From positions 12,303,303 through 12,367,302 of the forward strand of contig NC_092581.1 of assembly GCF_037975245.1 (NCBI RefSeq): a stretch of DNA of 64,000 nt. The letters are read 5' to 3'. The translations under genes and the position numbers were made by a program. The notes below the pieces were generated by a model. The model searched no databases, was not told the DNA's origin, and saw only the letters and a list, made by a program, of their open reading frames with translations. The first letter of the stretch is position 1; each line of letters begins with the position of its first letter. Of this stretch, positions 46,416 to 57,830 are shown piece by piece. This DNA is from Apostichopus japonicus (Eukaryota; Echinodermata; Holothuroidea; Aspidochirotida; Stichopodidae).

Positions 46416-47055
46416 TGTACGCATATGGGTTATGTGGTTATGGCTATGGGTTATGTATATATGGTACTTGTTATGTGGTTATAGCTATGGCCATGGTTAT
46501 TCAGGGTACGCCCAGACGCATATGGGTTATGTGGTTATGGATATGGGTTATGAATATATGGTACATGTTATGTATTTATAGCTATGGTCATGGCTATTTA
46601 GGGTACGCCCAGACGCATATGGGTTATGTGGTTATGGCTATGGGTTATGTATGGTACGGTACATGCTATGTGGTTATAAGTATGGTCATGGTTATTTAGG
46701 GTACGCCCAGACGCATATGGGTTATGTGGTTATGGTATGGGTTATGAATATATGGTACATGTTATGTGGTTTTAACTATGGTCATGGCTGTTCAGGGTAC
46801 GCCCAGACGCATATGGGTTATGTGGTAATGGATATGGGATATGTATATATGGTACGATACATGTCATGTGGTTATAGGTATGGTCATCTCGGGCTGTTTA
46901 AGGAATGCCTATGGCTTATGTGGTTATATAGGAAGACACGGGGCAACGATATATGATTGGTATAGGCTATGTGGTTATAGATATGTGTACGGCTATTTAG
47001 GGTACTTCCATACGCCTATGGGCTATGTGGTTATAGATGTGGGTTATAGCCATGT
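46416..47055 (+). repeat. 97-bp minisatellite
   Basis: GGGTACGCCCAGACGCATATGGG recurs at about 46504, 46601, 46699 and 46795 (spacing 96-98 bp), joined by GTTATGTGGTTATGG and GGTCATGGTTATTTAG segments. Degenerate copies lie at both edges. The unit is not a multiple of three, so the Gly-Tyr-Val frames shift between copies and are not taken as genes. Confidence 0.9.
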
Positions 47056-48264
47056 TTGGTACGCCTGCTTATTGTTCGTATGTATATGGACGTGGTAAGG
47101 AAATTTTAAGGAATGAACAAAACCAAGAGGTATTCTTGACGGTTCCTGTTAAGGAAGGCTTGTACCCGAATAGGTCCGTAAGGGTGGTGGTGGGGTAGGG
47201 GATGGGGTAGGGTATCATTCCTGCAAAATATAGCGCTAACGACCCACTTATATTATAAAATGGAGATTCCTATCATCCCCTCCATCCTCCCCTCTACCCC
47301 CTCCCCACTATCCCTCCCCGAAATCACAACGAGAAAACAAAGAAAGTGTACACAAAACCAAGCCTTACCATCTCTCTTATAGTTGTCTACGACTTGAAGC
47401 CTTGACAAGTTGTACGCTTTTCATGTTTGAACCTTGCCATTACCACAACTATACTTGTAATCAGAGCTATATAAAGAACCAAGAATGAACAATAATTTTG
47501 TTTTAATCATATTCTTTTGTGCCGCAATTTAGTACATTATTCATGCAGATATAAGTTGTTATTTAGATAGCACATCCCTGATTCACTGCATTTAATGGAT
47601 TTATTCACGTATAATTCGCATCCCTAAGATGTCTACCGCTACATCTCGTGTATTTATCATTCTCTCGTTACTCATTTCTACCATCAGAACTACCACACTT
47701 TTATCGATTTTGAAAACGGGAGGGCATCAAGGGGTAGACCCCTTGGGACACATGGAAAGGGTCGTCCATATTTCGGAATGGAGGAACTGATAACGTTCAG
47801 GAAATTGATTTCGATTCGGCTGACAAAACAAAAAATCTACGTCAGTTGGCATGCAATAATGTGTTTCAGTTCAGATGACAAAATGTATCAAGGTTTAACA
47901 TTCCATCGACAACAATGGATGGCAAGGAAATATCTATGATTCACACTCAATCACATAACACATAAAAGATGTGTGACCTCTACGACTCCACAAGAGACTT
48001 CCCTGCATTATTGATTAGCATATATGCGTCTTCACCCAAATCTATTCAATCACCTAGCCTATGCTATGACTGTCTTTACACATAGTATAGGCCTAGTACA
48101 ATCATCTTAGCGGCCAGCTTGAATGTTTCAAACTACCGTACATACAGTTTCACTCAGGATGGTGGTACGTTTCTTCTTAATGTAAAATTCGGTAAGGGGT
48201 GGGGTCAAGGGTGGAGGGCGTGGTTACGTATTTGCATAATGTGTGTAATTAATCAATTTGCATA
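47056..48264. other. Intergenic DNA
   Basis: G-rich (47180-47215) and C-rich (47275-47325) tracts, otherwise nothing recognised. Confidence 0.35.
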
Positions 48265-48272
48265 ATACCAAG

Positions 48273-49351
48273 CAGGGGCGGCGATTTGTTTCAAATATTG
48301 GGGGGGACATTTGCTTGGATGCAGGCGAATTACTATCAAAGCGGAGCGCCACCATTAGTTGGCGCGCAGCGTACAAGGAAATTTCTGGTTTTGATAGCCC
48401 CCCAGATCACCGGAAATGGCACTTCTCGGGCTTGAAAATGACCAACCAGATGTAGACTTTTGCCTGAGAACCAAGTTTTTCCCAATAGTTTTTTTTCATT
48501 CATAACTTTTTTCAAGATTGTCACCAGGCACACATCATGTTCGACCTCATCGCATCTCCTGTGGATCATTGCTTTTGTAGGTAATTCTACGTAACGCCCC
48601 ACAATACCCGTCAACCCCACTTTTCAAGGTTTTAAGCCCATTATTTTTTTCAGAATTTGAATAACAAATTCACTTCAAAACATACCCATAATGTTGCACA
48701 AAATTTCATCTATGGACAACCAATATAAAACCCTCTTCAACCCCTAACAGACCGGTCAAAATTGCACGAGTAGAGGGAAGTCTGATGAAGAATACGTTGG
48801 TCAAGGAATTTTCGAAAATTCAGACATAGTTAATTTATTGGTGTACAAATATTAAAACCTCTTATAACGGCTACTATAAAACTTCGATATCATAAACAAA
48901 AATACCAAAAAAATATGCTCGAGGGGGGGGGGCGGTCTCCATCCTTCGCCCCCCCCCCCCCCCTTGGCTACGCGCCTGCGGTTAGAAATCTTGTAGGAAA
49001 CAGGCCAAATGGAAACCCAGTGAACCCATATCGATGTGGATCATATATATGATTGTACGTACTTACACTCATACACAAGAGATGTACAGACATTATGATA
49101 ATAATCATGAGTGACAACATGCTATACGGTCACAGGTCATAGAAACGACCACGAAGAGTCATTTACCTCATCCAGCATGTGTTGGATGAAGTTTTAGCCA
49201 CCGCCAAATATGATTTGGATAACTAATCTCACGCATTATTTTCTATTTAAAGCCACACAAAAAATATGCCACCAAATGTTGGGGGGGGATATAGATACTA
49301 CCATATATCCCCACCTAAAATATTGGGGGTGACATGTCCCCCGCCCCCCCA

Positions 49352-49435
<84 letters not shown>

Positions 49436-49915
49436 TGGTTGCTACTGCCCTATTTCCCTTTTTTATCGGCAAACCAAATTTCATTACGGATGCGGTCCGT
49501 CTAGCTATTCATTTCGCAAAAAAAGTAAAAACTACTTTCGGTCATATATAGTAACAAATTGTGACACGGTTAGAAAGGCGCCTTGCGATGAATTTGCCAA
49601 GGAAGGGGCGAAGCTTGTAGGCAAACTATCTAAGCGTAGCGCCACCATTTGTTGGCGCGAAGCGCAAAGAAAATTTTGGCCGAAAATGCCTCCCAGATCG
49701 CTGGAAATGGCACTTCCCAGGCCTTGTAAGTTGCATCTAAGCATTTTCTATTTTGAAATTACTAGCGATATCATAAAAAATACAAAAACTATGCTTAAAA
49801 AAAACTATGCCACCAAATATTGGGGGGGGGATATTAGATACTATATCCCCCCACCTAAAATATTGGGGGGGGGGGACATGTCCCCCCCGTCCCCCCCCCA
49901 TGATCGCCGCCCATG
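48273..49915. mobile_element. Composite hAT-type element with exact 8-bp target duplication
   Basis: The ends are CAGGGGCGGCGAT (48273-48285) and, as the reverse complement of the right end, CATGGGCGGCGAT. A perfect ATACCAAG flanks it at 48265-48272 and 49916-49923. Inside are two reversed copies of the shared core (about 48335-48435 and 49620-49730) and two direct copies of a roughly 95-105-bp G/C-run segment (49262-49354 and 49798-49903). There is also a TA microsatellite and an internal transposon-like end CTTGGCTACGCGCCTG at 48963-48978. The 1643-bp unit looks like two related elements merged or nested, moved as one. Confidence 0.85.
49354..49431. repeat. TA microsatellite inside the composite element
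   Basis: About 78 bp of TA directly after a poly-C run. Confidence 0.95.
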
Positions 49916-49923
49916 ATACCAAG

Positions 49924-51267
49924 TAGTAGTCTAATTGTGGTTATGGAGCTATTTTATATGGTCATGAATGTCTATTCACTCTAATAGGGCTACGGCAAAT
50001 TATTAATATGGACTCGAAGAGCTGTAAAAGATTTTCACTGAGTGTAAGCTACCACTCACTGGGCACCCCAGTTGGGACAATTTTTTCTATACTGTGCTTT
50101 CATGTCCGTTTTTTTAAGCACTTGTATTGTCAGTATGGGCAGTATGAATATCATGTTTCTATCAGATAAAGGTTAGGACCTATTTCACGAGTGCTTTAAA
50201 GCATGATATTGGAGGACAGTTTAGAGAGGGTATATTAGGCATTAGAAAACTGATCCAATTGGTGGAACTGGGTAGCTGACGGATTGGTTATTCATGGCCG
50301 CATCTCCAATTTTCCGTACATCGGCTTTGGTGAGCCTGTTTACCTACGAGAGTCACTGAAATCCAAGCATCCAAGTTATACTGATCAGTGGAGAGATCTC
50401 TTATGCTGCTCTTCGAAGGCATAACCTGGTACAGCATCACTCAATTCTCACTAGTACTACACATTCCATTAGTGTTCTCCAACATCCTAATCACCACACC
50501 AACCCACCCCCCCCCCCCCACACACACACTCCCACAAAAAAAAAAACATGTTTCTCAGCATTTCTTAAAAAGATGACCTTGTGTATATTTTGGGAATTTC
50601 TCCTGAGGGCGAATTGATATCATCTCTATATGGCATATGCTTACGTATGAGTTGAAGAACCCCTCTTATTCGTAACCCAAGATAATTGCTGAGTGCTCGC
50701 ATAACCTACTTAAGTCATCCGTTTACTCATTGAAGTGGATCATATATGTATAGTAAATAGGTGGTTCGTGATGTCATGATGACACATCTCCTTCAAGAAA
50801 GCGTTACCTTCCTGTTATAATTCTTCTGGTTGAATTATCCTTGAAAATAATGTGGTATCTTAGGAATGTTTCTAAGTTGTCATGAATGTTCTCGTTATTT
50901 AAAATTGAATCAAATAGTAGGCCAATTTGTTGTGGAAATATCACCTGGCTTTGTAGATAATTCATTTAAATACTATAAAGTAGAACTGAAATGGTAGAAA
51001 AAAAGAAAGAAACATTTAGAACTTGCTTTGATTTATGATATAATTCACTCTTCTGTTGCCAGGTGCATTCACAAAATATCCTCCAAATTTAACAACAACA
51101 AGAAGAAAAAAAATCATATCTTCGCTATATAAAGTGATATTAAGATTGGGGGGCCTTAAGAAGCAGACAAAATTCAGCATACTTTGTGAAATATAAACTT
51201 TATCCACCTTTTCTCCAACTGTTTCACTTAAAATGCGATATTGTTCACAGTCGTAGTATAACTTTGC
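49924..51267. other. Intergenic DNA
   Basis: AT-rich with a C-run at 50509-50519. Nothing else recognised. Confidence 0.35.
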
Positions 51268-51483
51268 CACACATTTCTTTTTACATGAGTTAGATACCCG
51301 AGCGCCCATAGCGTTCATCAGGACCATTAACAGTGGCGAAGTGTCCGTACCCTAACCTCGTCACTTTTCTTTTTACATGATTCAGATACCCGAGCGTCCA
51401 TGTTCGTTTACCCTCCGGAGTCCAGATGAACATAGTGTTCAACAGGACATGGCGAAGTGTCCGTATACCCAAACCTCGTCAAC
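51268..51483 (+). repeat. Tandem duplication of about 100-118 bp
   Basis: Both copies share TTTCTTTTTACATGA, AGATACCCGAGCG, GTTCA(T/A)CAGGAC and GGCGAAGTGTCCGTA, then AACCTCGTCA. The second copy has an insertion in the middle (about 51396-51425). Confidence 0.8.
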
Positions 51484-52039
51484 GTTTCACCAAATCGTTA
51501 CAAATAAGTCACGTTTTGGCACAGACGGATGTCACGAAAAGGCGGTATGATTACGCGGTAACGATCAAGGGTCAAAGGTCAGTTATAACACGTACGCCGC
51601 TTATTGATTTAATCGAATGAAAACAATATATTCTCAATTGATGATTTTCTCTGCATACTTCTCTGATGTCAATGAGATGTAAACCATACGGTATTATGAA
51701 CAATGATGACGCTTTTGACATGGTCTACGGGGACCAAAGTATCATGGATAAACCCCCTGGCGTTGTTGTCATATTATAGGGCCTTTGTGTTACAAGCCGA
51801 TTCAGTTTTAATATTTGCCAAAGCAATTTATCTTATCGTTCAAGGAGACACATCACTTATCTGATAAAGAACTTAGTGGTGTACGACACCCCCCCCCCAC
51901 AGCTAGGGGAAAAGCATGCTATTTTTGGGATGTTAGTTTGTAAATCTGTGATGTCATAGTGCCGCAAGGATATGAAACTGTTGACTTGTTCTCTTTTTTT
52001 CTTTCATATCTTCCAGGCAGAATGTTAAAATTGTTGTCA

Positions 52040-52183
52040 CTGAAACCAAATGACATGATTAGGTAAATGTTAAAAGAGTTTAAATATTTTTGGTTTCAAC
52101 ATTTGAAAAACACCGAAACCAATGCCATTATTAGGTAATGTTTAAGAGTTTAAATATTTTGGTTTTAACATTTGTTAAAACAC
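52040..52183 (+). repeat. Tandem duplication of about 72 bp
   Basis: Copies at about 52040-52113 and 52114-52183 share ATTAGGTAA, AGAGTTTAAATATTTT and CAACATTTG with indels. The surrounding 51950-52290 resembles 42300-42480 (GATGTCATATTT and related words), suggesting a dispersed repeat. Confidence 0.7.
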
Positions 52184-53220
52184 ATTTCCATTTTTCAGAA
52201 AATAAACAATGCAAAACAATGCAAAACAAAAACAAAACAAAAAAAGCACACGTGACTTGTTGATGTCATATTTAGACTTGCTCAAACGTGTTGTACGTGT
52301 TGTGTTGGAACAGTCAACCAATGATATCTCCCACACGGAAGTTTTCTTTAATGTTTAGGGAAGTTGAGGATTAGGGTCTACAGTTATATCTGTCACATAT
52401 ACCGATGATGATTGTTGGGTTTGTGTCTTCTTTAAATTTGGGTCTGTTATATCATTTTTCTGAACATTACAGTTCATTATAGTTTTACTGGAAGGGGGTG
52501 AAAATTTATACAAAGTGCATTTTCTGATTTGCTTTTCACTTTTTTTTAATCTTTTTTAAAAAAAAAAAAAACTTTTTGCTATTCCGTAAATACTAGTACC
52601 TATTCATGAATTTTAGTAAATTTATTATTAATTTTATAATAATGTTATAGGAAAATAACCTATTTATAAAGAGGAATAATAAAACATACAACGAACAACT
52701 ATTAATAAGAAAGGCATGATGTAAAGGTCAAAGGTTTTAACCAGACAGCAAACTGCAGTGTGGTTTCAATGATGCTTCATGAATAATCTTATATGAATGT
52801 AACACACTATAGGCTGTAAGGTATAGCCAGGATGAATAACATACTTCAATCTTAGAAATACAGCAAAAGCATTGAGATATGACAAACAATATTCACATTG
52901 GCAGCTGATGACCGAGATGGACACTTTTCTTCTATTAAGCATACAGATTGATCTCTGCCAAAGACAATAAGCTTCTTGTACTCAACGTGGTACACTTGGT
53001 TACGCCTGGTCATTTTCCCAACGTTACTACATCCAAACCTGAAGTTTTTTTTGGCACTGAATCTCAACAATTGCGAAATACGACGGAAAACTTCAACAAC
53101 GGAAGCAAAGATATCATACCGTATATACACAATGATATCGTCCATTTCAATATATTAAGCATGTACAAACAGTACAACGTTTCTTTACACACCTTTGATT
53201 CATATCTAATCAAAATCAAA
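52184..53220. other. Intergenic DNA with an exon-like frame
   Basis: An A-run lies at 52558-52571. A minus-strand frame at 52852-53145 contains HVEYKKLIVFGRDQ, which resembles HVKYKKPVVCCGGQ at about 54000-54070; see findings. No splice structure was established. Confidence 0.3.
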
Positions 53221-53302
53221 ACATAGCATCTAATCATAGCATCTAATCAAATCATCTAATCAAAGCATCTAATCAAAACATCTAATCATAGCATCTAATA
53301 AA
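53221..53302 (+). repeat. Short tandem repeat, CATCTAATCA units
   Basis: Six or so copies of a 13-16 bp unit containing CATCTAATCA, directly before a SINE. Confidence 0.85.
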
Positions 53303-53303
53303 G

Positions 53304-53530
53304 AGCGGAGTGTATAGCCTAGTGGTTAACGCCGGCGTCTCCCAGTCATGAGATCCCCGGTTCGATTCCCCGCCGACAGCAATGTGTGTCGTCTGGCAAG
53401 GGTGTTTGTTCAATAACAACTTCCCGACATGGACGTTAAATGGATGTGTGCCGAGAGATTGGCTTCGGTCAGCTTGCGAGTCTACAAGCCTCCGTGGCTT
53501 CTTTCGCGAGTTCCTGCTTGCGGGAAGATC
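53304..53530 (+). mobile_element. tRNA-derived SINE, subfamily 2
   Basis: Box A TAGCCTAGTGG (53315-53325) and canonical box B GGTTCGATTCC (53359-53369), spaced as in a tRNA. The body (TGTGTCGTCTGGCAAGGGTG, then ACTTCCCGACATGGACG) and the tail domain match the reversed copy at 39320-39572. A very long ACAT tract follows. Confidence 0.9.
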
Positions 53531-53812
53531 ACATATACATACATACATACATACATACATACATACATACATACATACATACATACATACATACATACAT
53601 ACATACATACATACATACATACATACATACATACATACATACATACATACATACATACATACATACATACATACATACATACATACATACATACATACAT
53701 ACATACACGCATACACACATACATACATACATACATACACACATACATACATACATACATACATACATACATACATACATACATACATACATACATACAT
53801 ACATACATACAT

Positions 53813-53847
<35 letters not shown>

Positions 53848-53864
53848 TACATACATACATCTAC
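53531..53864 (+). repeat. ACAT tetranucleotide microsatellite
   Basis: About 330 bp of ACAT with a few CACA variants, apparently grown from the SINE tail. Long frames (Tyr-Ile-His-Thr and Met-Tyr-Val-Cys) are artefacts of the repeat. Confidence 0.95.
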
Positions 53865-54743
53865 GAATGCCATTAAGCTAATTTCCAATTGCCAACATCC
53901 TCACCTATTTTTAATGAGGCGTAACGCACATGTTATCTAATTGACTGGTCGGTGGGAGATACGGTAGAATATATAACAAGGTTTCCACAATTGGTCCCCT
54001 TGTGACTCCAAATGACATTTGACCTCCACAACAAACAACGGGCTTCTTGTACTTAACGTGCACAACTACATTATCAATATGATATTGGTCCAAGCTTCAA
54101 TTCTTGAGATATCATGTTTAAAAGCAAGGCGCCACACGCACACACACTCATTTGCATGCATGACTACAAAGGTTACGATTATCATCGAAACCAAAAGTGT
54201 CAAATAATTCTCATTGAAGGAAAGTTAGACTCTACTATATGCTCCTAGCGATAATAATATTCATGATAATAATGTACCCTAGCATTTTCATATGATTTTT
54301 TTACTACTTTATTACCCTTGTACTAGGGAATGATGGTTCCAGGGGTATGACACAGGTATAGGCCCTTGACCGTTGATCTTCCAATAGCCAATGATTGTTC
54401 TGTGCTAAGTCGATACCGTATAGAAGTATACCGTATCCGGTATACGTTATGATTATTTACATGCTATATAGACGAACAGCATGATAAGGCTTTGCGATTC
54501 AACACGGGTCGTACATAAGCATATGAAAAGGAACAATCACCAAAATAAATCTGCATGGTTGGGGTAAGGGGGTGAGGTGGGATGTGGTAGGTGGGGACGA
54601 AGTGGGTGCTTAGCCCTATAAACGTTGACATTTTAGAATAATCAATGCTTTAGAACAATATTTTTTTCACTCAAAGACGAGTGCGTTACACTTTCGTGCA
54701 TGCAGCTATAAACATATACACACACAAACACACCTACCCACAT
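53865..54743. other. Intergenic DNA
   Basis: AT-rich. It contains the second HV-KYKK-like frame on the minus strand (about 54000-54090). Nothing else recognised. Confidence 0.3.
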
Positions 54744-55455
54744 GATTTGATTTGATTTTATTCGGCAAGATATCATTCTTCATCTACATACAAACAAAAA
54801 TTGCACATAAAGAAAAACATTTAAAATACAAGATGGGAATATACTTAAATGCATCAAAAAGAAAAGAACATGCCAAGGACAACTCTTTAAGCTAAAAGCT
54901 TTTTTCCAAAGGGGTCCTTATAACCATAAAAATACAAAAGATAAGAAATAGACTATTAAAACATCTAAAACATGCATACAAACACTGTAACAAAGAAAGA
55001 TATTTACAAGCTAGACATTCATATGATTTAAAAGGTAGGCTTTGGCATTTTTTTTAAAATTGTATTTCAGCAGGATGGATTTTATGTTTTCAGGTAGCCT
55101 GTTCCAGTTTTTAATTGCATTGTAATAAAAAGACCCAGCACTGTGCGTTTTAATTTTGGGAAGTTGAAAATTAAAAATACTACCTCTTGTGTTATGGCTA
55201 TGAACACTATTTACCCTAATAAAACTCTCCCTCATATAAACTGGAGAGGTACCATGGAAAACATTAAAAACATGATTAAGACGAAGCTGTTCAGCCCTAG
55301 TGTTGATGTTCAAAATACCAAGAGTTTTAAAGTCAGCATGGTTAATGTGATAATAAAAATCTTTACCCAGAATGAATCTGATATCTGACCACATGTCTAT
55401 AACTTTATATTTTGCATGGAGTGGGGGTGTCGAGCTGAATGGGAGGACATTCTTC
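54744..55455 (-). mobile_element. 5'-truncated non-LTR retrotransposon, 3' end
   Basis: The minus-strand frame 55394-55011, open upstream to about 55450, reads KTLGILNINTRAEQLRLNHV, then GTSPVYMRESF, HSHNTRGS, and FYYNAIKNWNRLPENIKS. This is the conserved segment that follows the reverse-transcriptase domain in jockey/CR1/L2-like LINEs. A stop at 55011 is followed by about 260 bp of 3' UTR, an AATAAA at 54762-54757 and a short ATCAA tandem tail (54760-54744), a usual LINE 3' end. The polymerase core itself is absent, so this copy cannot move by itself. Confidence 0.8.
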
Positions 55456-55596
55456 TATAACTTAAAGCACAAAATGTTAAAAAAAACATAACATTTAATA
55501 AAACTGAAATTGTACACATTAAATACATGTACCTTCCTAATCTCTCTCATATATACCAACACAAATGGGCAGCACTCAGCTGCACAAGTTTGTACA

Positions 55597-55873
55597 TTAC
55601 CGGTATGCACCGTTACATTACATCTAAAAGTGAGGACGAACTTACCGAAGGTATGGTACAATCTTTCTGTTCCACATTTAAGAAAAACATATACGCACAA
55701 TGCTTATGGCAAAACTACGAGCGTTCTTAATATTAATTTTCTGTTTCATTTTCGAGGATTTATTGAAAAAAATATTTCTTTCCATATTTTCAAACTGAGC
55801 TAATTTCAAAATCATTTACCCGTTATATTCTGTAAGTTCGTCCCAACTATTAGATGTAACGGTGCATACCGGT
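55597..55873. repeat. Imperfect inverted repeat with 45-bp arms
   Basis: ACCGGTATGCACCGTTACAT at about 55599 through GACGAACTTAC at 55645 is complementary to 55832-55873, with about five differences and a 5-nt indel. The arms are separated by about 185 bp. It could be a foldback element or give a long hairpin RNA. Confidence 0.8.
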
Positions 55874-56787
55874 TATGTTTGTAATTATATCAAAACCACG
55901 AGATATAAAAAAAAAATATTGATGATAAGACGTTATGACACAACCAAAGCCTATAGTACACGTGGTAGCATATAGTACACCGAACGGTGAGTTATGTGGT
56001 ATATAGTACAGTATAGCAGTTAAAGTCTAGGCCTATACTGACGCATCTTTAAACTTTATAATTACTTCTTAAAAACCGCAAACAAAAGTGAATGATTGAG
56101 GAAAGATGAATCTTACCCAGTGAATATCTTGAGTAACGGTAATGGTTTATATAGAAGCAATGTATGTAGGCCTACTTACGACTCCATCCACTTCAATTCA
56201 GTTTCAAAACCGCAAACAAATTACCGATCATATAGGAGAACGAAGAAATACATTGGCATGTATTGCAGGATGAGTAATGTGTCATAGACTGTAAAGAAAC
56301 AGTGTAAATGCCCTGCTATATACTAACGAATCTATAGACATCTAGTAATATTCTTGTAACGGCGATATTCCTTTGATGTGATATGAATTTGTGAATCCTT
56401 CTAGAAATAATTTTACGCCGTGAAGTTGATTGAAAATTCTGAAAATAAGACCGGCTAGAACTATAACTTTGTGACGCAGTGCATGTGGTGTGTATACATG
56501 TTTACATAACGATGATGTAATATACTAAACTGACTATATGACATATATGGGAGATCCCTGAAGGGCTGAAACAATTTATCTAGTGGACTAGTGCGCGGTA
56601 TGTAGGTCTATACCTATTGGTTACATTGCCCTGTTAGTTCCACGTATATAGCGGTTGCCCTACGTCAAAAGAATTTAAGTACCATCCTTCAGAAGTGGGG
56701 GGGGGGGGGGACCCGCAGACCATCTGCTCTTTACATCGGAGTCGGCTTGAACGACCCCAAGGCCTCACCCTTCCTTTATAAATCATG
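55874..56787. other. Intergenic DNA
   Basis: AT-rich with a G-run at 56697-56710. Nothing else recognised. Confidence 0.35.
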
Positions 56788-57830
56788 AGTCCCTGAAGTT
56801 CCCTGATCACTGAAGTTCTCTGATCCTAAAGTTCCCTGATCCCTGAAGTTCCCTGATCCCGAAGTTCCCCGATCCCTGAAGTTCCCTGATCCCTGAAGTT
56901 CCCTGATCCACGAAGTTCCCTGATCCCCGAAGTTCCCTGATCCCTGGAGTTCCCTGATCCCCGAAGTTCCCTGATCCACGAAGTTCCCTGATCCCCGAAG
57001 TTCCCGATCCCTGAAGTTCCCTGATCCCCGAAGTTCCCTGATCCACGAAGTTCCCTGATCCACGAAGTTCCCTGATCCCCGAAGTTCCCTGATCCACGAA
57101 GTTCCCTGATCCCCGAAGTTCCCTGATCCCTGGAGTTCCCTGATCCCCGAAGTTCCCTGATCCCCGAAGTTCCCGATCCCCGAAGTTCCCTGATCCCCGA
57201 AGTTCCCTGATCCACGAAGTTCCCTGATCCACGAAGTTCCCGATCCCTGAAGTTCCCTGATCCACGAAGTTCCCTGATCCCCGAAGTTCCCGATCCCTGA
57301 AGTTCCCGATCCCTGAAGTTCCCTGATCCCCGAAGTTCCCTGATCCACGAAGTTCCCTGATCCCTGGAGTTCCCTGATCCCCGAAGTTCCCTGATCCCCG
57401 AAGTTCCCGATCCCTGAAGTTCCCTGATCCCCGAAGTTCCCTGATCCACGAAGTTCCCTGATCCACGAAGTTCCCTGATCCACGAAGTTCCCTGATCCCC
57501 GAAGTTCCCTGATCCACGAAGTTCCCTGATCCCCGAAGTTCCCTGATCCCTGGAGTTCCCTGATCCCCGAAGTTCCCTGATCCCCGAAGTTCCCGATCCC
57601 TGAAGTTCCCTGATCCCCGAAGTTCCCTGATCCACGAAGTTCCCTGATCCACGAAGTTCCCTGATCCCTGAAGTTCCCTGATCCACGAAGTTCCCTGATC
57701 CCCGAAGTTCCCTGATCCCTGGAGTTCCCTGATCCCCGAAGTTCCCTGATCCCCGAAGTTCCCTGATCCCCGAAGTTCCCGATCCCTGAAGTTCCCTGAA
57801 GTTCCCTGAAGTTCCCTGATCCCTGAAGTT
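56788..57830 (+). repeat. 17-bp minisatellite, about 60 units
   Basis: The unit is GAAGTTCCCTGATCCCC, with variants at the last four bases (CCAC, CCTG) and shorter 15-16-bp units (GAAGTTCCCGATCC). Because 17 is not a multiple of three and no frame has a stop, all three minus-strand frames stay open for 235-286 codons with a 17-residue period. These are not taken as genes. Confidence 0.95.

Noticed and set aside
53221-53302. CRISPR-like short repeats
   Set aside because: Units are contiguous without unique spacers, and the window is eukaryotic.
53282-53940. Five long frames of Tyr-Ile-His-Thr or Met-Tyr-Val-Cys repeats
   Set aside because: Produced by the ACAT microsatellite and the SINE in front of it.
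55510-55803. Overlapping 67-97 codon frames
   Set aside because: They cross one arm of an inverted repeat and show no domain or splice evidence.
56776-57686. Three frames of 235-286 codons with Gly-Ser-Gly-Asn-Phe repeats
   Set aside because: All three frames of the same 17-bp minisatellite are open. No start context, splice site or non-repeat domain.
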